From contig OU744728.1 in assembly GCA_916613615.1 (NCBI GenBank), positions 36,416,450 to 36,480,449 on the forward strand: DNA of 64,000 nucleotides. Direction: 5' to 3'. This DNA comes from Steromphala cineraria (taxonomy: Eukaryota; Mollusca; Gastropoda; Trochida; Trochidae). Every line of letters begins with the position of its first letter. The stretch's first letter is position 1. The position numbers and the translations under genes are program-made. Below are positions 13,085-25,760 of the stretch, piece by piece. The notes below the pieces were generated by a model. The model searched no databases, had not been told where the DNA came from, and worked only from the letters and a program-made list of their open reading frames with translations.

Positions 13085-15258
13085 TCTCTATCCCTCCACC
13101 ACAAACCAGATAAAACAACATACACAAAAACAGGCAGTCCCCTGCGACACTAGCCGAGATAAAAAGAAAGGGCAAAGTCTGATGAACACTCAAAAACTCA
13201 AGAAACACTTATTTACATGTAAAGCCAAAAACCAACCACCGGTTTCCTTAAATTGAAACCATCCTGATCATCACCGGTAAACCATACATCAGTATCAAAC
13301 AATCCCATCTGTATTCCACTCCAGTACTTCAGGAAACTGTACAATGATCATGATCATAACCTGAAATATGAATACCTGAAACAGAAAGAATATTGTATGG
13401 ATTAAATCATTCAACATCGATAAATACTTTAAGCATAAACATGTAAAATTTTAAGTACGTTATAACAAAACTGACATTTTCACCACCAACTTTGTGCATT
13501 TTCTTCTCTGTACATTGAACGATGCAAGGCATCTTCCGATCAGACATGAACACATCATTCGGTCAACATCAGCCGGACATTAGGCATTACAAAACATTTT
13601 CACAACTAGAACGTGGATTTCTTCTCTGCACATTAAACGATGCAAGGCATCTTCCGATACGACATGAACGCAACATTCTGTCAACTTCAGCTAGACATAA
13701 GATGCCTGCTACCTTGGAACCAACCATGTTCCATTTGCCTAGTTTGTCTTCAGTATAAGAGGTACCCACCTAACGGAAATCGATCCGCGTATCATGACAG
13801 TAGCAAAATCATTAACAACAACATTATTAAATGTAACTTAGGTCTCTTAAGACATCTTACATGCAGACATATATATATTTACAGAATGAGAAGATTCATT
13901 GAACCAGCATGTTGTGTGAAGACATTAACAGACTTAGATCACCACTTTTCCTTGTGATGATCTCAACGACCCGACTAAGTGTGATAATGTGGTATCCGAG
14001 AATCACTACGCACACTCAAACATGTGCAACATTCTCAAACACAAAGCTCTACACATGTCAAAGAGGGGTCTAATTTGCATATCAAAGTTATGTTTAAAAC
14101 GATAGTGAAACATTTGGAATTCAGTCATGGACGTAGCAAAACGGTTGTATTGCCATGGACAATTGATTTTATATCCAGTTAATTGAAGACTCGACACTAC
14201 AATCATCTACGTAGCTGTTTTACCATAAAATTTCATAACATCTCTTTAGAGAGAAGGCCAATTCCTGTCAACTTGTACCAGTATACAACTGCACAAATGA
14301 CCAAGTCATTATAAGTATAATCAAGCATTTATGAAGTCCTGTTCAATCACATGTGTGTATAAACCTTTCTTTGAAATAGTTAACAAAGAGCTTTACCAAT
14401 CAAAATGACCAGTCAAAAATAGGAGCCAACAGTAAAATCAGTATTTGGCTTTAGTCAGCCGATGTTTTCATGTCTACCCACATAGATACAGAAAACATAC
14501 GCAAATAATCACCATTATCAATATAAAAACTGAATATTCGCATCGTATCTGGTACAAACATAAAATTCACACATTGAATTTGAATACTTTGGCAAACATC
14601 ATATACATCGACACAATCAAGGCCTCATTCATTTTAATGGTAGTAGAAATAACAAAATTTACCATTTAGTCGATCTTGAGCCCTGCTATCGGATATGTCC
14701 TGTGACTGTGGCAACCTCAACGCTGAACAATCAGGCCTCTGCGCGAGAAACACGTGCAGCTTGCTGTTGCATGTAGTACTGCATGTTACAGTCATAGGTT
14801 ATAGACATTGTATCAGTCGGTACCCGAGAATATTTGGAAAACACAATTTGAACTTGCAACTTAATTCTCCGGGCCTCTGTGGTTCGTCCGTCCTCCAAAC
14901 CACGTCAACATCCCACAGCTTATATGCATAGTAATTTATAATTACATCTTCCTTCATGAATTTACTCTTCATTGCCTGTAGAGAGAAATCTGCTTCCAAA
15001 AGTCTAAAAGCTTTCAAACGTAAGTTAAACCACATGATCAAAAGTCAACATGTCCCGCAATGTAAAATTTGACATATCATCAACTTGATACGCTAGTCGT
15101 CGCAACCGAGAATGGACTTCCCGCGCTCTGACATCATATTTATACACACCAACACAGCGCCTTCTACACAAGTATTACCTCCCTTTTTATCTGGTTTGTT
15201 CCTAAAGAGAAATCAATTTCTCTCTAATTCGCCCAGCTCAAACGATAGAAATTTCATT
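13085..15258. other. Unit A-specific insertion, ~2.2 kb
   Basis: Unit B reads straight from the equivalent of A 13080 (near 31818) to the equivalent of A 15260 (31828), so this block is extra in A or was lost cleanly from B. Unit C also lacks it. It holds a ~120-bp tandem duplication at 13477-13702. Short frames occur on both strands (for example 13640-13957 plus, 14799-15041 minus) but none carries a domain I recognise, and no clear terminal repeats or target duplication are visible at the joins. It could be a decayed mobile element or a unique segment; I cannot tell which. Confidence 0.6.
13477..13702. repeat. Two-copy tandem repeat, ~120 bp
   Basis: Two neighbouring copies with a period of about 120 bp, starting near 13477 and 13597. 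Both contain a TTCTTCTCTG run, then a stretch beginning CGATGCAAGGCATCTTCCGA, then a GTCAAC(A/T)TCAGC run. Divergence is modest. The shared frames inside it are short and shift between copies. Confidence 0.85.
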
Positions 15259-16350
15259 AGACAACTCTGTCTGCTTGTTTTATTTGAATCTTAGTGTCAT
15301 ATCATGTTACACGTAGAAATCGAAAATAAAACATACCTTCACAATTGTGATTATTCAGTCCATCATGGCAGTCATTCTCTTAATTCTCCTAATTCTCAGT
15401 TTCCTATTTTGTTTCAAACGATGATAGACCAAAAGCAAATGAAGATTATGTGTCTTATGTGTGTCAAGTCTTTTTCTAATTACAAATCACAAATCAATCT
15501 AATCATCCCAGTCCTAACATTCAAACGAGTATTGAAAAGATAGCTTTCCAAACACCTATTAATATCTTTTATTTGGAAATGTAAAGTTTCCTTAAACATA
15601 TACAACTTTGTAACTGAACCTCTATTTCTTTTAAGAAATTTGTTAATTGAATCTCTTTTAATTCGACCAGTATCTTTACAGATTTTTCTGTGTATTTATT
15701 CAAAAACAAACTGTTTTGATACGATGTGACATGGGAGAAATGATACAAAATCGATGAACAAACCATATGCTTTCAAGCAAGAGTTCTCATTTGATGATTC
15801 GTTAAAAAAAGAGAAAACTTTGGAACGTATAAACTTGTAAAGGTTTAAACCCAAATCATTCTAAATCAGAGTTGTTTATTTTGATTTTGATAAAAACTTG
15901 AGATATCAATTCTTCGTTTAGGTGAGAAAAGATTCCGACATGTATCGCCAGAATGATGTTGGATCGAATTTCATTTGCCGTTGTGGAGAATAATCCATCA
16001 ATAAAGGCATGGTAAATGTAAAAATGGTTTCACTTAGTGTATACAAAATATTTTATAAATGTTTAAATCGCTTTTTGAGGAATATATACACGGAATGTAG
16101 ACATAATGAGTGATTACTTTTTCAAATAAAATTCTAGTTAGTACAGGGACCATAATAGTGCACAAACTAAGTACAATAACATATAATATAATAACACAAA
16201 ACTTTATCCCTGTTGAACGACGCAAAGCCATGGATGGTGGTATCATTATTGAATTTATATTAAATAATTATAAATGTATCATTATCAAATCAACCATCGG
16301 ACATCAAGAACCCTTTAAAGTAACATTAAAATGCCCGAGTAGCCCATTTT

Positions 16351-16756
16351 GTTAACACTTTCCTAACACGTATATTGAATGATGTAATTCATCCTCATAT
16401 CGCCCAATCTTTGGATGGTATCAGCAGGACTTTGCTTTGATGCAATTTTTTTTTGACATAATGAGTTTTGTCAGATGCATTATCACTGACAACACAAGCC
16501 ATTAAAGATATGAAGAGGATCATCTTATTTGAACTGTTGGTGTTGCTCTAGAAACAATAACAACACGAAAACTCTGTGGGTGCTATTTCACTAAAGGCCA
16601 TTGACTTTTTTCATTAATAAATGTTTATTATCTTTCAACACCTTTACGTGATAGTAATTAATTTTATACTTTTCCTTTAGAACTTGTTGAGTGGAGTTTT
16701 ATCATCATCATCATTATCATCATCATCATTCTCATCATCATCATCATCCTTATCAC

Positions 16757-16795
<39 letters not shown>

Positions 16796-17345
16796 AATCA
16801 TCATCACATAAAAACGGATCTTAACAATTCCAAAGTCATACACTATAAATAACCTTTCTTAGTGATAAAACTCTGTCTTTAGTCTGTAGTATCCACTTCA
16901 TGAATTCTTGCAAACAACTGTGATAGCTTTCAGACTATTTGTTATGTAGCAGACATTAATAATATTAACATGTAAATCCGATAATCAGCCTTAACAAGGT
17001 ATTGTTCTTTATGTTAATTAATGCGGTCAAATGTGTAAAATCTACTAAATAATCTATATTATGAATACATTTCAAGACCTTGAGATTGGATTTAACGCTC
17101 AATTACACTCTAGGGAGTTAACACAAAGAATGAATGCCTAGATGAGGTATGGATTCATTTTGTGAACCTTTCCTGTAAGGAACAGTGAGAAAAGCCAGAT
17201 GCTTCTGAATGAACATGAGCTGTCCTCGGTGGATTTATGTTGTGTGGCTGTTGAAGCTTTTTGGATTTGTGGATTTTATCATGTAAAGATGCATTTTACT
17301 ACGTTTAACTACTAATATTATAGTCATGGATCTTTAGTCATCTAT
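16351..17345. other. Spacer between units A and B
   Basis: Sequence that I could not match to the other units. It contains the ATC trinucleotide tract at 16701-16807 and otherwise only AT-rich, frame-poor sequence. No gene supported. Confidence 0.55.
16701..16807. repeat. (ATC)n microsatellite
   Basis: A run of about 107 bases of ATC/TCA triplets with a few interruptions (ATT, CTT, ACC, ATA). It lies in the spacer between the first two duplication units and is likely length-variable. Confidence 0.98.
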
Positions 17346-18999
17346 ATGCAATAAAAAGAGACATGTAAATTCAGAATGACTTACATGGACTTTGTAATAG
17401 TTATATCGTCATTCAGATGTAACCTCCTTAGCAAACTTGATTAAGGACATTTCTGTATTATTGATCTGGAAAACCTTTTTGTAACATTGATTACATCAAA
17501 CGACAATTGCTGTGTCAATTTCTTATACATATTCAATTTGAGTATAAACGTTTTTGCCACAGAACGAATTTGATCTGATTCTTTAAAATTGTCCTATTCA
17601 TTCGGGCATAAAGATGAAACAATCATTCCCTCTTACCTTATTGATCATACTCCAAATCTACGTCACATGACTAATAACATTTATGATCAATTATGAGACT
17701 TAATTACTAGATGTTTTGTCTTTCTAAGAAAACAGATCAATCAGCTCAACAATTTATTTTGTTGCCCTTAGCTCTGAAATGTCTTGATGAGCTAGTCAGG
17801 TATTTGCTGTACATAACCAGTGTAAGATAAGAGCAGACATTTATCCGTTTGTTAACTAACACTCACCAAGAGGCAAACACATCTTCTTACTACATGTCTA
17901 TATTCATTTAACAACAGTAAGGAATTTCCCTATCCTGTTTCCTCGACACCTGTGTCATGCAAGAATAAATAAGTATATCTTTTTCCATTATGAGAATTTT
18001 TAAACTGAACAAGAAACAAATCAGTCCCTCTACCGATAATTCAGATCAATAGATGCCTGCAGCTATCGTATTGATGAGCCGACCATGCGTTTGCTGTGCG
18101 TGACTTATGTAAGACAAGATCTGTTAGTTAACTTTCACTTCACCACTAGGATGGTAACAGAGGGTGTTCTTGTTTCCTCTTGAAACCAATATTCAAAGTG
18201 CATTATCAAAAGATATCAACAATATTAGTAGCTTCTTCAATAAAGTGAGTAACAACAATGTATTCTAGATATTCAACAGATCATCATCTTCTTACGGTTT
18301 TGTATTTCCAAAAATGGCATCTTACACCTTTAATTAATATCAGTAACAGAACTTTTAATATTCTTTACAGTTTTAATTTAAAGCATCTCGATTAAATGAG
18401 AATAGTAATATATATAGAATTTTCTTGAAAAAAACACCTTTATAAGGTCATAAATACGTATGTATAGAGCGAAAACTTTCACAATTAAAGTGCAATCCAA
18501 ATAACTCAAAGTGATATTATTTTAATTGAGTATTTGTGATCATGTTGTATGTAAGTGTAAGCGGTGCTTTTACTCTGAGCTTTGAGTTCAAATACTGCAC
18601 GTCAATCAATCCATAGATGGACGGGAATTTGTAACAGTGTTACAATTTTTAACTATTTATATCTTTCAAATACTTGTATCAGATATGATTTTTCATAATT
18701 ATATTCTCTACTGTTCGTCAAATGAAAAGCTTCTGCCTTGTCTTTGTTTTGTGTTTGTAGCTGTTGATGTTAACTTAAGTGAGAGTTATGTGTACGGGTT
18801 ATTCTATTCATGAGGTAACATGATATATCAAATTCATATTACTATCAATATACACATGATCAGCATAGTCACTATCTATATCACTACCATTCACGAATGT
18901 CAAATCCCATTTGATTTTAGAAAATAGATGATTTATACAGAATAAGACGGATATAACCTCTGATTGTATCAAAAGAGTAAAAGTGTATGCTTCCCAACA

Positions 19000-19480
19000 A
19001 AGATATTTAACGTTATTATAAATCAATCTGATTATGGGATTCGTTCATAATTTTCCGTGTGTGATGGATACAATCTTTCTTAGTCGAATCTGTATGGTTA
19101 AGGCGCAATGCTGAAGCTATTATACAGTTGTAACAGATGTCCTGCGACCTAACTGATGAAAAGCGTTAAAGCCAATAGGATTGCACTCAGCAACACTTGA
19201 CATATGCCCACCTCTTGTGATATGCAAGACACGAATCTTATGCACAGAAATATATTATGGATTTGACTTCCCTAAAGACATTCGGTATCTTGCTGAATAT
19301 AAAATACCAACTCCAGTTCAGTTCTATTCTAATACTCTTTTTACACCATGCAAAAGTACTACCTCCCGTTCCGATTTTCACAGTTTGGCTCTTATAATTA
19401 AGTCATACAATGCTTTCACTCTAGGTAAAGGTGAATAAAGAGTGAGTGACGAAAGGTCGATAGAAGATCGATCCATCTTG
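19000..19480. other. Unit B-specific insertion, ~0.48 kb
   Basis: Unit A passes directly from the equivalent of B 19000 to the GCGATAAGCAATTATCTT phrase (A 3779, B 19481); unit B has about 450-480 extra bases between. An 85-residue open frame (19181-19438, plus) lies inside but has no motif I recognise. The join ends show no obvious terminal inverted repeat. It may be an insertion in B or a loss in A. Confidence 0.5.
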
Positions 19481-21606
19481 GTGCGATAAGCAATTATCTT
19501 AACTGAATGCTTCCCCTTTCTGTCAAAACAGGCCAAGTCGATAAACACTTGATTTAGTTGCTGATTGCCTTCATTTTGGTTTGAGATGGAACACATTGAG
19601 ACTGTTTTCTATATTTTAATTTCGTTTCTCATTTTCAAATTTCGACTCTGCCAAAACTGACCTATCTGTGACCTTGGCACTTTGTATTTTAATGGAAGGA
19701 ATTGATATAATACTTTTTATGTATAGAAAATGCAACTTTTCTTTGTTCTCCTGATAAGATGACAGTTACAATTTCAATTTTGTCACTTTTGATTTTAATT
19801 CAAAAATTTACGGTTTGGTTGATATCCTTTCTTTTTCTACAGTCAACTCCAATTACTTTTATCTAATATCCCTTTCCTTTATTGTGAGATAATTATCACA
19901 AATCTGTTGTTTTGAATATCAAATCAATGAAAGCTTATGAATTATTCATTTAAGTGGGGTCTTATCTGTTGGTGAAATCCATGAAATAAGAATTTTTAAA
20001 GATAACAAAAGATGAAAATAACTTTGTAATATTGATTTGATTATCATGCTCAATACAATCTGTGAAACCTATAAAATATGACGATCAACTATCATACAAT
20101 GGCGCGCATCTACAATATGATAAAAGAAAATACCACCCAAATAAAAATATTTATTCCTAAACAAACATTGGACACAATTATTGGAAAAAAAGAAAAGTAC
20201 TTTAAACTGAAAATGAATGAAGGACATTGTCACATTTGTGACATAAACTTGTAGTAAATTGAAAGCATCTGTCTCAATAATTTCTTTTTAAATTGAAAGA
20301 TTTCTTGATAATCAACATTACATACATTAATATCATGGACTTAAAAATTGTTTCTTCAACACTTGCATTGTAGAATGATGAAGCCAATCAACAGTAATTA
20401 CCAAGAAATTCAAACACGCAGTCATCAAGTGATCAAACCGCTGGAATGAGTCCATTATCAGCTAATCTACACAAAGGCGCAGTCATTAACACATCTTATA
20501 TCTCCTTCAACTCGTCATTACATTGGTCGCTCCCATGTAACGTTCCATCAGTATATCCTGTCCACAAATTACTATGGTTTCCTCCGATTTATCTCCAGCT
20601 GTTAATGAGTATTCTTATTATCGGTGATATCAGTGCGTCTAACAATTTGTTCAGTCATTCTACATTCAGCTTGTAGACTTGGCGTCCAGGTTTGTGGAAT
20701 TTAAGCATGTCATATTGTTGGTGATATGGAACGAGCACATTTTAAATCAATTTATATTAGAATAGATATTAATGATAACACACATGTAGAATCAATATTG
20801 GCTGACAACAAATTGTCATTAAGTAAGCAAAATCCATTGATTTTGTTTTATACTAATCTTTTATTCACAACTAAGTACATTGATTTACATCAAATTGATG
20901 CATGTGTCGGTACAAACACTGTTTTGAATATATTAATCCTACTGATAATCACAATGAAATGAAAAATATTTTACAGATAAATTGTCTAATTAAAAAGCAG
21001 TATTAAACCACCAGCTTATCAATTTTAATTGTTTAAATGCAGGCAAAAAGGTTCACCCATTGGCTTCTCGATTCAATTTTGAACAATTAATCCTTAGCCA
21101 ACATGACAGAAAAAGATTCTAAGTTTGATCACAGGCTTAACTGCGAGGCTGATATAGAGCGGATTTCAAAAGGAATGATCGAAATTTCAAGGAATAATTG
21201 CTGTAGCAGTTTAATGAATAATTGATTAAGGCTTGAAGAATTTCGATGTTGCTTTAATGCTTCCTATCAAAGTTAAAGCTTAATGGCATTTAACTGTCGG
21301 GAAAATCTGATTTGTTAAATAATGATTGACATCCAAGTTCTAAAGTAAGCTTTGCAGTTCAGGAAGTTAAAATCGAAATCGTTGAAAAGCAATGAAAAGA
21401 CATGAAAAAGGATATGTTTTTATTTGCTTCACACTAATGTTATATGAATTTAACTTGAATATATTTTGCAAACTTTTCTTTATTACACATATTTTGTGTT
21501 GTGATCTGATCGTATTTTGAGAAAACTGTTTTAACTGTCGTCTTCTATCTGTATATTTTCTTACTGTGTTATATCTACACATATTTATTTACTGCTGCTC
21601 ACAACT

Positions 21607-24159
21607 CAAAAGTTCAGCTCAAAAGTTACTATTTAATATTATCATTTAGATCATCAAATGCACTCTACCATTATATACTGTACCGAGGGACTATTCTACG
21701 CATAACGTTTGCACTTATCTCATTTCAAATGTAGGAATGTTAATAGGTCGTACTGATATCAAAGATTTGTTTCAATACCATTTAAACATTTTGGTATAAT
21801 TCAAGTCTAGATTTTCTGTATGACAAAAACCTGTTAATTAATTAAAGATGTTTTGCAAAAAGGCCCATTTCATTGATAGTTCAAGTTACAATTTTGTCCT
21901 TATTTAACATGACAACAGGAGGGTAAAAGATTGATTTACTCAATTTACTGCAAATAATTTCTACAACTAACATTCACACGAAAATGCTTCTGCCACATTT
22001 GTCCCTAAACCAGGCAAAACTACTCTGTTTAACTAATCGAAAAGAACCAATTGTTCGTACCTGCTCACACAGAAATTACACTATCTGATTTATGGCTATT
22101 AATACAACACACTATTTTATAACAGCAAAATGCAATTAAGAAAAAAAGAATAAAATATGTATTTAATTACTGACAAGCTCACTCAAAGCACAATTTAAAA
22201 ATCAAATAAGAGTTTGTGTTCGATCAATAGCAAATCAATACTTACAGCTGCGTACCTTAAGTTTGTTCAATTACCTTAGTATTGCAGTGCAAATATCATA
22301 TAAGTTTGATTGACTTAAAAGTATCATAGCATTGCAAAAACGAAATTTCACGATGTAAGTTAAAACTCAGATTGCATTTACGTATTTGTATGTTATACCT
22401 AACAGATAAACGTTACAAGTTTGGCAGGACATTGAAGTGACCAGGGGTCAAAATGACGAAAACACTATTTTTTATTTGTGTCTCTAAAATCATTCATAAG
22501 TGATCAACAACTTTAGATCCTAGTTATATTTGTTCTTCTGCACTAGGCTAAGGGATGGCAATTGTGCTGATTTTTATCTTACAGCGTCTTTGTGGAATAT
22601 TTTGATCAACATTCAATAAAATCTAAATTTCACAAATACGACCCCATCAATCTATTTAACCATGCCAAATATCAACATTCAGAACCAGTGACGAGCAGTC
22701 GCGATATATGGCTTGAGAGTGATTATTCTATACATGGACAATTGGTGATCCTTTGTCAGTGCTCCTGCAGTTATTTTATTGACGTCCAAACAAAACCAAA
22801 ATGACATGATAATTGCACTAAGATACACAAGCATGTGAACAAACTTTTGGTATGCAGCTGTAGATTTAAAAACCAAATCATTATCTTAGCATATGTTCTT
22901 CAGATGTGATAATCTTAAATTTGTTTCTTGAACCTTTTTAAAATTTCGTTGGTGCGATCATAAGAATTTGAAGATATAAAGATCATATTCCTTTTCATTT
23001 GAAGCTTAAGCATTGATAAAGAGGAGTGATGTCTCTCAATACAAACGAAACGAGTTAAAATGAATATTGTCCTTGACATTTCAATGAATTAATGATTAAA
23101 GTTTGTTTTTGCTTGTATCTGGCATGTGTCTTATGAACATTGAAACGTAATATGAATTGACTACAGCGGAATTAATGGGATGCGTTTAGGTTCTGGAATC
23201 ATAATTTTGATATATGATTGAATGTTTAAGTCAATGAAAGAAAGGTTTTCAGCTTTGAATTTATATCCATAACCTGTAATTTCCTAGTCAAAATAGTACT
23301 ATTACATTTTGTGGTAACTCAATAACATGCATGTTTCGAATCTACGAACATAGAATCACAATAGCCATGCATTGTCATCCTATATATCTTTGCAGAAGTA
23401 TTCATAACAGCATTGCTGTTAAAAAAGTTCTTCAATTTTAAGGAAACAGAGATCTTAGCAAATTTTACAGAAATACATATCTTTTTCTTCAAAGTATCAT
23501 CTTTCCATATCTTTAACAGTACCTTATATACAAGTATGCTTTATCTCAAAGCACATTTTGTAATACCGTTGTTGTTGTTGATATTGCTTCAGCCTTTCTG
23601 TAAAGAAAAACATTTCTCCCTACGAAATATAGCTTAAGAGAAGTCACTGGCTGTGAAGAGACGCAGGAAATAACACATTCTCTTTCAAGGTAAAGAATCC
23701 ATACATGGAATATCCGGTTCCTCCAAGACACATGGGATTTACTCATTCAGGTTAGTTCCAATACAAAGAATCTTCTCCAGAGTAAGAAGCCTGAAGGCTG
23801 TTAAGAAGCCAGTGCAAGAAACCCGCGCATTTGTGAATATTTTTGTTTGTCTCCCTATGATAAAACTAGATTTATATAAACTCAGGTTTATTCGTCGATA
23901 GATCCAAGGTTTTTTCTTCAATCATATTCAAAAAATGGAATGTTGATTCATATTATGTCTTCATATGCTTAAATGATATTCACTTCTATAGCTAATTAGC
24001 GTTTCATTGTAAGAAAACCATTGTTTTTAGCAGTTATCCATTTAGACATTGATTGATGATGCATATGTATAATATGAAATGATAATGTGGTTTTCATTGT
24101 TCACAAAAGAAAATAATACTTTGCTTTAAATAACACTAATCATGCAAACAGCACTATCT
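21607..24159. repeat. Internal tandem duplication in unit B, copy 1
   Basis: Starts at AAAAGTTCAGCTCAAAAGT and covers the equivalent of A about 6110-7560. The same start phrase recurs at 24160, where copy 2 begins and then runs on into the rest of unit B. Examples of paired phrases: 22161 with 24421 (TAATTACTGACA...), and 23430-23700 with 25080-25350. Unit A has this stretch once. Copy 1 alone contains the insertion 22243-22862. Confidence 0.85.
22243..22862. mobile_element. Short inverted-repeat element, 620 bp
   Basis: Begins TACAGCTGCGTACC and ends GGTATGCAGCTGTA, giving a 14-bp terminal inverted repeat with one mismatch. Both unit A and the second tandem copy in unit B lack it at the corresponding position, so it is a clean extra segment. 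It carries no supported gene (a 70-residue frame at 22592-22804 lacks any motif), consistent with a non-autonomous DNA transposon. A target-site duplication is not clear. Confidence 0.7.
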
Positions 24160-25760
24160 AAAAGTTCAGCTCAAAAGTAACTATATAATATTATCATTTG
24201 GATCATCAAATGCATTCTACCATTATATCCTGTACTGAGCGACTATTCTACGCATAACGTTTTTACAACTGGACTGGTGTTTGCACTAGTGTCATTTCAA
24301 ATGTTGGAATGTTAATAAGTCATAGTGGTGTCAAAGATCTGTTTCCATTCCATTCATACATTTTTTGTGCAATTCAAGTTTAGATTTTCTGTATGATAAA
24401 ACCTTTTAATTAATATATATTAATTACTGACACGCTCACTCAAAGCACAATTTAAAAATTAAATAAGAGTTTGTGTTTTATAAATAGTAAATCAATACTT
24501 AAATTAAAAAACAAAATCATTATCTTTATTAGAGACGCATATGTACTTTCAGATGTGATAGTCTTAAATTTGTTTCTTGAACTTTTTTAAAATTTCGTTG
24601 ATACGAACATAAGAATCAAACACATAAAGATCATATTCATTTTTATTTGAAGCTTAAGCATTGAGAAAGAGGAGTGATGTCTCTCAATACAAACGAAACG
24701 AGTTTAAATGAATATTGTCCTTGGCATTTCAATAAATTAATGATTAAAGTTTGTTTTTGATTCTATCTGGAATGTGTCTAATGAACATTAAAATGTTATA
24801 TGAATTGACTACAGCGGAACTAATGAGATGCTTTTAAGTTCTGGAATCACAAATTTGATAAATAATTGAATGTTTAAGTCAATGAAGGAGAGGTATTCAG
24901 CTTTGAATTTATATCCATAACCTGTAATTTCCTAGTCAAAATCGTCCTATTACATTTATAGGTAATTCAATGACATGTTTCAAATCTACGTACATACAAT
25001 CACAATAACGTTATTTACCATGCATTGTCATCCTATATATCTTTGCAGAAGTATTTATAAGAACATTTATGCTAAAAATTTAGTTCATCAAATGTAAGGA
25101 AACAGAGATCTTACCAAATTTCACAAACATACATATCTTTTTTTAGTATCATCTTACATTGTCATAAACAGTACCTTATATAAGTATGCTTTATCTCAAA
25201 GCACATTGTGTAATACCGTTATTATTGTTGATATTGATTCAGCCTTTCTGTAAAGAAAATCATTTATAGATCAGCTCAAGAGAAGTCACTGGCTGTGAAA
25301 AGACGCAGGAAATAACACATTCTCTTTCAAGGTAAAGAATCCGTACATGGAATATCCGGTTCCTCCAAGATACATGGGATTAACTCATTCAGATTAGTTC
25401 CAATACAAGGAATCCTGTTAAGAAGCCAGTCAAATTCAAGTGCAAGAAACCTGCGCATTTGTGAATATATGATAAAACTAGATTTATATAAATTCAGGTT
25501 TATTTGTCGATAGATTCAAGGTGTTTTCGTCAATCATATTTCAAAAATTGCATGTTGATTCATATTATGTCTTCATATGCATAAATGATATTCACTTCTA
25601 TAGCTATTTAGCTTTTCATTGTCAAAAAAACATTGCTTTTACAGTTATCCATTAAGACATTGTTTGATAATGCATATGTATAATGTGAAATGATAATATA
25701 GTTTTCATTGTTCACAAAAGAAAGTAATACTTTAAATTACATTTATCATGCTAAACATCA
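24160..25760. repeat. Internal tandem duplication in unit B, copy 2
   Basis: Second copy of the segment beginning at 21607; it lacks the 620-bp inverted-repeat element and has drifted by small insertions and losses. Past the point equivalent to the end of copy 1 (near 25740) it continues collinearly with unit A, as expected for a tandem duplication. Confidence 0.8.

Larger units (their letters stand above)
2556..16350. repeat. Segmental duplication unit A
   Basis: A long non-coding block that is repeated, diverged but collinear, as unit B. Anchors read directly include A 2556 with B 17350, A 3779 with B 19481, A 4864 with B 20537, A 7056 with B 25300, A 9130 with B 27650, A 10371 with B 28917 and A 11780 with B 30660. 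From about 6.8 kb on it also matches unit C: A 6826 with C 33300, A 8503 with C 35100, A 11690 with C 39700, A 12240 with C 40500, A 15280 with C 40785 and A 15846 with C 41840. Matching open frames are not kept between copies: short frames seen in one unit are broken in the other, so the block looks non-coding. Unit A carries a private insertion at about 13085-15258. Confidence 0.85.

Noticed and set aside
13990..15115. Three CCGAGAAT phrases (near 13996, 14825, 15108) in the A-only segment
   Set aside because: Spacing is irregular and flanking sequence is not shared, so chance recurrence of an 8-mer or remnants too weak to call a repeat.
15304..15543. Similar frames at 15304-15543 and 31870-32127 starting MLHVEIEN
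   Set aside because: They are duplicates of one another through the A/B duplication. The unit C counterpart near 40815 lacks the start and the frame, so purifying selection on a protein is not indicated.
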